DNA of 64,000 bases, taken from assembly GCA_040222855.1 (NCBI GenBank), contig JAVKCD010000019.1:166912-230911 (forward strand). The letters are read 5' to 3'. Below are positions 46,047 to 54,236 of the stretch, one piece after another. A model generated the notes under the pieces. The model made no database searches. It was not told the origin of the DNA and worked only from the letters and a program-made list of their open reading frames with translations. The DNA comes from Phycisphaeraceae bacterium (GTDB taxonomy: Bacteria > Planctomycetota > Phycisphaerae > Phycisphaerales > Phycisphaeraceae). The position numbers and the translations under genes were made by a program. Within the stretch, counting starts at the first letter, position 1. Every line of letters begins with the position of its first letter.

Positions 46047-47525
46047 TCAGGGTATTTGGCGTGCACGTCGTGGGCTCTGATCTGATGTTTCTCTGCGTTG
46101 GCCACGTCGTTGCTCGCTTCGGGCGCTGTGAGGTCGCGAGGGGTCGTAGTCTTGGTTGATCTGGGGCATTCCTGCATCTGCTTGTGCGAGTGCGTTGGCG
46201 AGTATGCGTTGGAGTGAGGCGGTTCGGCGCGGGTCGGCCTGGCTGAGATCGTGCTGCTCGGCAATGTCCTTGCTGATGTCAAAGAGAAGGGTGTCACCTG
46301 ATTCGTAGTAGGTGATGAGTTTGTAGCCGTCGAGGTAGATAGCGGATTGTGGTCCGCCTTGGCTCTGGTAGTGAGGGAAGTGGAACAAGAGGTGTTTCGA
46401 CGGGCGAACGAAGCGATCGCCCTGACCTGCGAGCAGGGGTGTGATGCTTACGCCATCGAGTGATGGGGGGAGGTTGTTGCTGCGTGCCCACTGCAGGAAG
46501 GTGGGGAAGAGGTCGTAGCCGACGATGGGGGTGTGTGACCAGGAATCAGGTGGGATACCGGGGCCACGGATGATGAAGGGGATTCGGATCCCGCCTTCGC
46601 TGAGAGTCCCTTTCCCGCCAGAGAGGGGGCCTCGCGGGCTGGCTCCGCCACCGTTGTCTGAGGTGTAGATGACGTAAGTGTTTTTGGCCAATCCGAGTTG
46701 ATCCAGAGTGTTGAGGACACGGCCTACGGCGGTGTCGAGGTCTTCGGAGAGTGCGGCTCGATTGGCCTGCCGACCTCGGAGGCCGGTTTCACTGGCGTAC
46801 TTGGCCTTCGTGGCTTCGAGAGCATTCTCGGGTTCGTGGAGCGCATGCCAGGAGAGTTGAATGAAGAAGGGCTGATCGCTGGCCTGGCTCTGGTGCATGA
46901 ACGTTGCGGCACGGTCAGCCATGCCGAAGAGGTCGACTGGGTTCGGGTCTTTGAACTGAGCGGCGGCTTCGTTGCCGAGGTTACCGTCGCTGGTTTTGAA
47001 ACCGTGCTGCTCGGGCCCGCCGCCTAGGAGATGCCATTTGCCGAAGTGGGCGGTCGCGTAGCCGGCTTGCTGAAGACGTTCGGCCAGGGTGATTTCATTG
47101 TTCTGCAGGTCGCGTCTGCTGTCGGGTGTCAGGAGTTTTGTGTTGTCGGTCCGTGCTCGGGAAGGTGCTGCTGTGGTCCAGTTGAGTCTGGCGGGGGTTT
47201 GGCCAGTCATGATGCTTGCGCGCGTGGGGGAACAGACCGGCGCGGGCGCGTAGGCTGCGGAGAAGCGCATGCCCTCGCGGGCAAGGCGTTCCAGATTGGG
47301 TGTTTCGATGACTGAGCTACGGGAATCAGGGAGGTCCGGATGCATCTGGACCGATGTGCCATTCCATGACTGGTCATCGGCGAGCATGAGGATGATGTTG
47401 GGTGTCTGGCTGGATGATGGACTGGCGGGTGGATTCGTTTGTCCGTCAGATGTGGCGTTGCCGGTTATCAAGAGTAGGCCAGCGATCAGGGGGACGACGA
47501 AGCGTGATCTTGCTCGTGTTTGCAT
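46047..47525 (-). CDS. Exported sulfatase (formylglycine-dependent)
   Basis: 492 residues with a signal peptide (RFVVPLIAGLLLITGNATS). Metal ligands include NIILMLADDQS (D50, D51). The active-site cysteine C98 in CSPTRAS would be converted to formylglycine. HFGKWHLLGG and YTSDNGGGASPRGPLSGGKGTLSEGG are the usual later motifs. It hydrolyses sulfate esters, in this setting probably of algal polysaccharides. A formylglycine-generating enzyme must exist elsewhere in the genome. The basic tail (RREQRRGQRRE-like) is unusual. It lies between the YHYH and glycoside hydrolase genes on the same strand. Confidence 0.93.
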   Translation of the reverse strand: MQTRARSRFVVPLIAGLLLITGNATSDGQTNPPASPSSSQTPNIILMLADDQSWNGTSVQMHPDLPDSRSSVIETPNLERLAREGMRFSAAYAPAPVCSPTRASIMTGQTPARLNWTTAAPSRARTDNTKLLTPDSRRDLQNNEITLAERLQQAGYATAHFGKWHLLGGGPEQHGFKTSDGNLGNEAAAQFKDPNPVDLFGMADRAATFMHQSQASDQPFFIQLSWHALHEPENALEATKAKYASETGLRGRQANRAALSEDLDTAVGRVLNTLDQLGLAKNTYVIYTSDNGGGASPRGPLSGGKGTLSEGGIRIPFIIRGPGIPPDSWSHTPIVGYDLFPTFLQWARSNNLPPSLDGVSITPLLAGQGDRFVRPSKHLLFHFPHYQSQGGPQSAIYLDGYKLITYYESGDTLLFDISKDIAEQHDLSQADPRRTASLQRILANALAQADAGMPQINQDYDPSRPHSARSEQRRGQRRETSDQSPRRARQIP

Positions 47526-47657
47526 GAGATATCCCGCATTGGGTGACTAGCGGCAGGTGTCCGGTCGATGGGTTAACGCGGGATTCGGATGGTTATTGCA
47601 TCGTGGATGAGGCAGGACTCGGGTATGGCACTTTCCAGAACCCTGACTCGCGGGTGA

Positions 47658-50327
47658 TCAGCGGAGGGGTTCGACGAGGGTATAGAAGGTGTTGGGGTTG
47701 AGGGTGATGCGGGGGGTGTTGAGGGTTTGAGTGGTGGTGGGGTAGCCGTTGTGGTCGAGGGTGGTGATGCGGAGGGTGTTGGTGCCGACCTTGAGGTCGA
47801 TGGTGGCGCGGATGGGCCGGGTCTGGATGGGGGCGGAGCCGATGGAATCGATGCGGAGGAGGTTGTTGTCGGTGGGGGTCGTTTTCCAGCCGTAGTTGGT
47901 TTCCTCGGTGACGGCTTGGATGAGGATGCGTTCGCTGACCACGAGAGGTCGGTCGTCGAGGGCGACGATGAGGATGGAGGCGTGGTCGTTGGTGGCGAGG
48001 ATGATGGTGTCTCGTGTGATGACTTCGCCAGCGTTGGCGAGTTCGCCGATGACGCCTTGGGCGGCCGGTGTGTTGAGGATGAGCAGGCGGCGGTTGAGGT
48101 CGGTGGTGAGTTCGCCGTTGACGGAGGTGATGGTTCCATCGGGTGAGCGGTGGGCTTTGAGGTCGTCGGCGACGATGAGTCGGGATTCGTTGGCATCGGG
48201 TTCGATGCGGGTGCGGCCCAGGAGCGGGGCGATGGAGGTGAGGGTGTTGCGGCTGAGTTCGTTGACGGCCTGAGGTCCGACAGCGCGGAGGTCGTCGAGG
48301 TCGGCGGGTCTTGCGAGTTGGGAGCCTTTGAAGGCGAGGAGGTCGGTGCGGGTGAGTTGTTCGCGGATCACGATGGGTGCTTCGCTGACGAGTCCTTGGC
48401 GGAAGATGCGAGCGGCGGCGGGGAACTGGCCGGCGACGGCGGGGGAGAGGGTGGAGAACTTGGTGAGTTGGCGTTCCCAGTCGAGGGTCCCGACGGAGAA
48501 GAAAATGATGGCGTCGAGTCCGGAGGCGCGGCCGGTGGTGGCGGCGAGGAAGGTGGCCTCGGCGCGGTGGGCGTTGGGCATCGGGTAGCCGTACTCGGAA
48601 ATGACGTGGGGGGTGTCGGCGTATTCGGGTCGTGAGGTGGCGGGGATTTCGCGGGCGATGGTCGAGCGGGATTGGTAGGTCTGGCCGGGGCGCAGGTCGT
48701 ATGAGGCGGCATCGCCCTCGTGGCGTCCGCCTATGTAGGCATGACGGTCGAGGCTTCCGGTCACGGTGTTGGAGAGTTTTTCGAGAGGCAGGAGGGTGGG
48801 GTCGTCGGCGGTGATCCAGTTGGAAGCGACGATGGCGCAGCGGACGTTGAGGTCTTCGCGGAGGTAGCGCGTCGTGGCTGCGTAGAAGGCGGTCTGGAGG
48901 TCGGTGAAGAAAGCGAGTTGGTCGGAGGCGCGGCGAGGGTTGCGGGCGTTCTTTGCCCAGTCCTGGTTGGTGAGGAAGCCAGCGGGATAGAGGCCGACGC
49001 GGCCCTGGTCGAGATCGTCGCCTTTGACGCTTCCTGGGCGCACGCCCCATGACGTGAAGGCGGAGGCGAGGTCGTTGTGGCGGCGGCGGAGCCAGTTGGC
49101 GAAGACGCGCTCGAGGGTCTGAGTCGCTTGCTGGGAGATGGTTTCGTATGGGCTGAAGGTCCAGAAGAGGAGGGAGTCTTCGTTTTGGATCTCGATCCAG
49201 GCGACGGCGGTGTTGTCGGCGAGGGTCACGCCTGTGCGTGGTGAGGGTGTGTGGAGGAGGGCTTTCATCCAGGCACGGTGCTGAGCCTGGAAGGTGCGGT
49301 CGAAGAAGAGGAGGGCAAAGGGAGGTTGCTGGTCGGTGTAGCCGGGGAAGCGGGGGTCGTTGTTCAGGCGGATCCAGAGGGGGAAGTAGAAGGAGAGGGT
49401 TGAGTAGATGCCCTCATCGGCGAGGGCTTCGATCATGAGGATGGTGTTGTCGATGCGCTGGGTGTCGATCTGGTCGGGGCGGTCGGTCGAGACCCTGTGG
49501 TGGAAGCGAGCGAGGTTGACGCCTAGCTTGGCGAGTTTTCGGGCGAGGTAGGCGCGTGAGGCGTCGTCGGTGGGGAGGATGCCGAGGTTGACGCCCCAGA
49601 AGCGGGCGGGGTCGCCGGTGTGCTGATAGATGAAGTCGGTGCCTTGGGGGATGACGAAGCCGTGGTCGCCAGCGCGGGGGTGGTTGAGGGATCGGAGGTC
49701 GATGGGCGAGGGGTCGAAGGGGTCGGGCGGTGGCTCGAAGGGGAGGTAGCCGGGGTCGGAGCGGCCAAGGGCTTGGCCGGGCTTGAGTTTGCCGTTGGGG
49801 ATGAAGGGTTGATCGGTAAGGAGGAAGCAGTCGAAGGCGGCGGGGCCGGCATCGGGGAGCATCTCGATCCAGAGGACGGTGTGGCCCTGGTCGAGGGTGA
49901 CTTCGCCCAGGTGGACCCAGTTGGCTTCGAGGTGGGTGCGGAGGACGGTGCGGTCGGCGAGGGTGATGTCACGGGAGCAGGTCTGCCAGGGCTGGTCGTC
50001 GAAGCGCCAGCGAAAGGGGCCGTGTTTCCAGAACTTGCGGGACCAGAACTGGTAGGTGCCGGGCTGGTTGATCTCGATGCGGTAGGAGATGCGGGCGCCG
50101 GCAGCGCGATCGGTCTGGAGCCAGTCGCCAGCGGAGAGGGCGTCGCGTTCTTCGCGGGTGTTGGGGGAGAAGCTGTTGGATGGCGGGAAGGTGTGGCGGA
50201 CGGGGTGTTCGGCTTCCCACCAGATGGTGCCGCTGGCCTGACTCGTGAGGCGAGGGTTGAGCAGGACAAAGAGAAGGAGGCAGACCACACGAATCTGAAG
50301 GGTGCTTGGCACCCAGGCGTGTGTCAC
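47658..50327 (-). CDS. Secreted clan GH-A glycoside hydrolase with N-terminal CBM-like domain
   Basis: About 889 residues, taking the GTG at 50327, where the signal peptide (IRVVCLLLFVLLNPRLTSQASG) and a 10-nt gap after the ABC gene agree; a GTG at 50312 is also possible. Residues about 33-175 look like a beta-sandwich carbohydrate-binding domain (TIWWEAEHPV). A barrel follows with RFWGVNLGILPTDDASR, LGVNLARFHHR, the acid/base Glu E383 in IEIQNED and the nucleophile Glu E578 in HVISEYGYP, the clan GH-A pattern (GH5-like). The C-terminus has beta-rich extras. With the sulfatase downstream it suggests breakdown of a sulfated polysaccharide. The exact GH family was not determined. Confidence 0.78.
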   Translation of the reverse strand: MTHAWVPSTLQIRVVCLLLFVLLNPRLTSQASGTIWWEAEHPVRHTFPPSNSFSPNTREERDALSAGDWLQTDRAAGARISYRIEINQPGTYQFWSRKFWKHGPFRWRFDDQPWQTCSRDITLADRTVLRTHLEANWVHLGEVTLDQGHTVLWIEMLPDAGPAAFDCFLLTDQPFIPNGKLKPGQALGRSDPGYLPFEPPPDPFDPSPIDLRSLNHPRAGDHGFVIPQGTDFIYQHTGDPARFWGVNLGILPTDDASRAYLARKLAKLGVNLARFHHRVSTDRPDQIDTQRIDNTILMIEALADEGIYSTLSFYFPLWIRLNNDPRFPGYTDQQPPFALLFFDRTFQAQHRAWMKALLHTPSPRTGVTLADNTAVAWIEIQNEDSLLFWTFSPYETISQQATQTLERVFANWLRRRHNDLASAFTSWGVRPGSVKGDDLDQGRVGLYPAGFLTNQDWAKNARNPRRASDQLAFFTDLQTAFYAATTRYLREDLNVRCAIVASNWITADDPTLLPLEKLSNTVTGSLDRHAYIGGRHEGDAASYDLRPGQTYQSRSTIAREIPATSRPEYADTPHVISEYGYPMPNAHRAEATFLAATTGRASGLDAIIFFSVGTLDWERQLTKFSTLSPAVAGQFPAAARIFRQGLVSEAPIVIREQLTRTDLLAFKGSQLARPADLDDLRAVGPQAVNELSRNTLTSIAPLLGRTRIEPDANESRLIVADDLKAHRSPDGTITSVNGELTTDLNRRLLILNTPAAQGVIGELANAGEVITRDTIILATNDHASILIVALDDRPLVVSERILIQAVTEETNYGWKTTPTDNNLLRIDSIGSAPIQTRPIRATIDLKVGTNTLRITTLDHNGYPTTTQTLNTPRITLNPNTFYTLVEPLR

Positions 50328-50337
50328 CGGTTGGTAA

Positions 50338-52164
50338 TCAGCTCGCTTCGTTCCATGAGACGAGGTCGTTGCGGTAGAGCTGGGCGTAGTGGCCGTTTTC
50401 TTGGAGCAGTTCATGGTGATCCCCGCTTTCGGTGATGTGGCCGGTCTGGATGACAAGGATCCTGTCTGCGGAGCGGATTGTCGAGAGGCGGTGGGCGATG
50501 ACGAAGGCGATGCGGTTGTGGAGTACGCGTTCGATGGCTTGTTGGATGAGACGTTCGGTCTCGGTATCGACAGAGGAGGTGGCTTCATCCATGACGAAGA
50601 TGGCGGGGTCGGCGATGACGGCGCGGGCGAGCGCGATGAGTTGTTTTTGGCCTGTGGAGAGGAGGATTCCGCCCGAGCCGACGGGGGTTTGGTAGCCGTG
50701 TTCGAGTTCGCGGATGAAGCGGTCGGCGCGGACGATGGCGGCGGCTTCGGCAACTTGTTCATCGGAGGCGTCGAGTCGGCCGTAGCGGATGTTCTCGGCG
50801 ACGGTGCCAGTGAATAGGTGGGGTTGTTGGAGGACGATGCCGAGTCGTGACTGGTACCAGGCGAGGGAGCGATCGCGGTATTCGACGCCGTCAAGGAGGA
50901 TGCGGCCCTGCGTGGGTTCGTAAAAACGGCAGAGGAGGGAGACGAGTGTGGACTTTCCGCCCCCGGTGGGTCCGACGAGGGCGATGGTTTGGCCGGGCTC
51001 TATGTCGAGGTTGATGTCCTTGAGGACGGGGCGGTCAGGGTTGTAGCCGAATGCGATGTTCTCGAAGCGGACGCGCTCGATGCGGTCGGGCAAACCGTCG
51101 ATGGCTTGTCCGGGTTTGGGTTGGGTGGTGGCGATGCGTTGCGTGATTTCGGCGCTGTCGCGGATGGCGGGGACGGTTTCGAGGAGGTCGGTGATGCGTT
51201 CGGCGGAGGCCTGGGCGCTCTGGATCATGGTGAGCTGGCGGGCCATTTCCTTGATGGGTTCCTGGAGGAAGTTGGCGAAGCTCATGAAGAGGACGAGGGT
51301 TCCGATGGTAATGATCTCGCGCTCGACGAGGATTCCGCCCCGCCACAGGGCGGCGGCGATCCCGATGGAGCAGATGACAGAGACGACGGGCATGAAGGCG
51401 GCGGCGTACTTGGCGTGGGCCATGGACTCGGTGTACTGGCGTTGGGAGACCTCGGCGAAGTCGCGGGCGTTGTTGTGTTCCTGCACGAGGGTTTTGGTGG
51501 TTCGGACGCCGAGGATGGACTCGTTGTAGGTCGCGGTGATGCGTGATGCGGTTCTGCGGACGTGGCGGGCGGTATCGAGGAGTCGGACCTGGAAGAAGCG
51601 TCCGACCCAGAAGAGCATGGGGATGATGCAGAGGATGACGAGTCCGAGTTCAAGGTTGATCCAGAGCATATAGACGGCGATGGCGGTGATGGTGGCGGAG
51701 CCCCAAGCGAGGTCGAGGGTGGCCCAGCCCATGATGCGGGCGATCTTGTTGCAGTCGGAGGTGAGTCTGGACATCAGCCAGCCGGTGGGTCTTGTGTCGA
51801 AGTAGGCGAACTCGAGGTCCTGGAGTTTGTCGAAGCCGTCACGGCGGATGTCGTGGGCGATGTTGGCGGTGACAGAGCCAACCAGATTGATGAAGGCGAC
51901 GATTGCAGCGGCCATGGTCATCACCAGGGCGATGAAGATTGGGATCATGAACTGGATGGTCTCGCGGTCGGCTCGGTCGGCGGCGTCGATGACCTTGGCC
52001 ATGACAGTCGGGAAGCCGATCTCGAAGGAAGCGACGACGAGAGCTATGGCGATAATGCCGGCAAAGGGCCAGGTGTAGGGGCGTGCGAAAGCGATAACGC
52101 GGAGGAAACTGGCGGCGCGAAACTTCTGGAGTGGTGCATCGTCTTCGAAGTATCCATCAGACAT
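50338..52164 (-). CDS. ABC exporter half-transporter (consensus-site subunit)
   Basis: 608 residues: an N-terminal six-helix type IV exporter domain (about 20-330) and an NBD. Walker A GPTGGGKST (398-406), Walker B ending in catalytic Glu E527 (FVMDEATSSVD), and the H-loop IAHRLSTIRSA are complete. The signature reads LSTGQ (502-506) instead of LSGGQ. It pairs with the subunit encoded 10 nt upstream, forming a heterodimer of the MdlAB/BmrCD/TM287-288 type. The substrate is unknown (drug, lipid or peptide). Confidence 0.92.
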   Translation of the reverse strand: MSDGYFEDDAPLQKFRAASFLRVIAFARPYTWPFAGIIAIALVVASFEIGFPTVMAKVIDAADRADRETIQFMIPIFIALVMTMAAAIVAFINLVGSVTANIAHDIRRDGFDKLQDLEFAYFDTRPTGWLMSRLTSDCNKIARIMGWATLDLAWGSATITAIAVYMLWINLELGLVILCIIPMLFWVGRFFQVRLLDTARHVRRTASRITATYNESILGVRTTKTLVQEHNNARDFAEVSQRQYTESMAHAKYAAAFMPVVSVICSIGIAAALWRGGILVEREIITIGTLVLFMSFANFLQEPIKEMARQLTMIQSAQASAERITDLLETVPAIRDSAEITQRIATTQPKPGQAIDGLPDRIERVRFENIAFGYNPDRPVLKDINLDIEPGQTIALVGPTGGGKSTLVSLLCRFYEPTQGRILLDGVEYRDRSLAWYQSRLGIVLQQPHLFTGTVAENIRYGRLDASDEQVAEAAAIVRADRFIRELEHGYQTPVGSGGILLSTGQKQLIALARAVIADPAIFVMDEATSSVDTETERLIQQAIERVLHNRIAFVIAHRLSTIRSADRILVIQTGHITESGDHHELLQENGHYAQLYRNDLVSWNEAS

Positions 52165-52174
52165 GGGTGGGCTC

Positions 52175-54004
52175 CTAGTTGGGCTGGTCGTCGATGGTGC
52201 CTGATTGGATGGCCCAGAGGCGCTGGTAGGGGCCGGGTTGGGTGATGAGTTGCTGGTGGGTCCCGCGTTGGATGATGCGGCCGTGATCGAGAATGAGGAT
52301 GAGGTCGGCGTGGATCACTGTGGTGAGTCGATGGGCGACAAGGAGGGTGATCTGCTCGGCGTGTCGTTTGCGGAGTCCCTGGAGGATGCGCTGCTCGGTC
52401 TGGGTATCGACGGCGGAGAGGGCATCATCGAGGAGGAGGATTGGGGCGTCGCGGAGGAGGGCGCGGGCGATGGCGAGGCGTTGGCGTTGTCCGCCTGAGA
52501 GGGTGACGCCACGTTCGCCGACAAGGGTGTCGTATCCGCGTTCGAAATCGAGGATGGAGCTGTGGATCGAAGCGGTTTCGGCGGCACCGGCGAGCTGGTC
52601 GTCGCCAGCGGATCTGGCGGCGAGGAGGAGGTTCTCGCGGACGGATCGTGAGTAGAGGAAGGGTTCCTGCAGGACGGACGATATCTGTCCGCGGAGGGTT
52701 TGTCGGGGCAGTTGGGTGATGTCGTGACCTGCGAAGGTGACGGTGCCTTCTGCGGGCGTGATGAAGCGGAGCAGCAGGCTGATGAGGGTGCTCTTGCCGG
52801 AGCCGGAGGGCCCGAGGAGTGCAACGGTCTGGCCGGGTTTGGCGGTGAAGGAGATATCGTGGAGGACGGGTTCGGCGTCGTCGTAACGAGCGGTGACGTT
52901 GGTGAAGACAAGGTCGCCTTGGAGGCGGTCGGGGAGGTTGTTTGTGGGCTGAGGGTCGTTGATGGTTTCTTCGGGTGTGGCGAGGACCTCATTGATGCGG
53001 CCAGCGGCAACGATGGCCTTGCCCCATTCGCCGAGGATGCGACCGAGTTGGCGCAGCGGCCAGCCGACCATGCCGATGTAATACCAGTATTGGTAGAGCT
53101 GTCCGATGGTGATCCCGCCTTGGTCGGGCCCGAGGATGGCGAGGTGGGCACCGTAGAACAGAGCGAGTCCGAGCTGGCTGAAGATGAGCAAGTCGGTGAG
53201 TGACCAGAAGCGAGCGAAGAGCACAAAGAGTCGTATTTCGCCATCGCGGAAGGCGGCGTTCCGCTCGGCGAGTTTGGTGCGTTCGTAGTCTTGTCGTGCG
53301 AAAGCTCGGACGACGCGGATACCGGAGATATTCTCCTGGATGGTGGCGGTCAGAGCGCCTTCGGCCTCATCCATCGTCTTGAAGCTGTTGCGGATGGAGA
53401 AGAAGAAGTAGGTGGAGACGAACAGGAGGACGGGCATGAGGATGGTGGAGATGAGTCCCATGCGCCAGTCGATCCAGAATAGGATGGGGACGATGAGGGC
53501 GGCGAGTAGGACGACGCGGAAGAGTTCGACGATCTGACTACCGACGAAGAGTCGGACGGTGTCGATGTCGGAGGTACAGCGTTGGACGAGGTCACCGGTC
53601 TCGGCATGAGCGAAGTACTGAACGGGGAGTCGTTGGAGGTGGTCATACATCCGGTCACGGACGCTGCGCGCGATGCGTTCGGAGGCGTAGGCGGTGTAGC
53701 GTCCGCCTAGGTACTCGAACACCGCACTAGCCGAAACGATGATGAGGACGAGTGTTCCTGCGGCGGCGAGGATCGTGGCGGTGGTGTAGTTCTGGCTGAT
53801 GGATGACCAGAGTTCGAGGAGCCATGCGGGCCCCTGCGTGGCATCGTTGCGGAGGACGAAGTCGATCGTGTAGCGCACGATGACCGGTGTGCCGATGACG
53901 GCGAGGCCAGCGGATGCGATCACGGCGAGAAACGCCGGGAGATAGTCGCTGATCCTGCTGAGGATGAGCGAGGTGATCGAGAGCGTGGATTTAGATCGAG
54001 ACAC
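52175..54004 (-). CDS. ABC exporter half-transporter (degenerate Walker B subunit)
   Basis: 609 residues: exporter membrane domain (about 20-335) and an NBD with Walker A GPSGSGKST (398-406), canonical signature LSGGQRQR (502-509), but Asp D527 in place of the catalytic Glu (LLLDDALSAVD). The H-loop is VAHRLTTVIHA. The altered Walker B here and the altered signature of the partner fall in the same composite ATP site. This is the usual arrangement of asymmetric heterodimeric exporters. It is first gene of the pair; about 230 nt of spacer upstream shows no gene. Confidence 0.92.
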   Translation of the reverse strand: MSRSKSTLSITSLILSRISDYLPAFLAVIASAGLAVIGTPVIVRYTIDFVLRNDATQGPAWLLELWSSISQNYTTATILAAAGTLVLIIVSASAVFEYLGGRYTAYASERIARSVRDRMYDHLQRLPVQYFAHAETGDLVQRCTSDIDTVRLFVGSQIVELFRVVLLAALIVPILFWIDWRMGLISTILMPVLLFVSTYFFFSIRNSFKTMDEAEGALTATIQENISGIRVVRAFARQDYERTKLAERNAAFRDGEIRLFVLFARFWSLTDLLIFSQLGLALFYGAHLAILGPDQGGITIGQLYQYWYYIGMVGWPLRQLGRILGEWGKAIVAAGRINEVLATPEETINDPQPTNNLPDRLQGDLVFTNVTARYDDAEPVLHDISFTAKPGQTVALLGPSGSGKSTLISLLLRFITPAEGTVTFAGHDITQLPRQTLRGQISSVLQEPFLYSRSVRENLLLAARSAGDDQLAGAAETASIHSSILDFERGYDTLVGERGVTLSGGQRQRLAIARALLRDAPILLLDDALSAVDTQTEQRILQGLRKRHAEQITLLVAHRLTTVIHADLILILDHGRIIQRGTHQQLITQPGPYQRLWAIQSGTIDDQPN

Positions 54005-54236
54005 AGGGTATTCCCGTGGTCAGTGGGGGTGCTGCGCTTCGGCGTAAGCCGGGCGCAGCCGTAGAGTAGGGTGAGGATGTGCGGTGGTCGCTGAGGCGTA
54101 GCGCGAGGCTGCGGGTCAGCGGCGGGTGGCGTGGATAATCATGAGCATGAGCGTGCCTCCCGAAGTGGGGAAGCGAGCACCATACTCAACCGGCGCAGCG
54201 GATGCCAGCGTGTTGAGAGAGAAATGAGAAAAAAGT

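Noticed and set aside
50328..50894. N-terminal extension of the glycoside hydrolase through the ABC transporter gene
   Set aside because: The Ser/Thr/Pro-rich residues are a shadow frame of the NBD; the signal peptide starts near 50327.
54005..54236. Small gene between the ABC pair and the TIGR03790 gene
   Set aside because: The only open frame continues as a shadow of the TIGR03790 gene; no start site or domain is seen.
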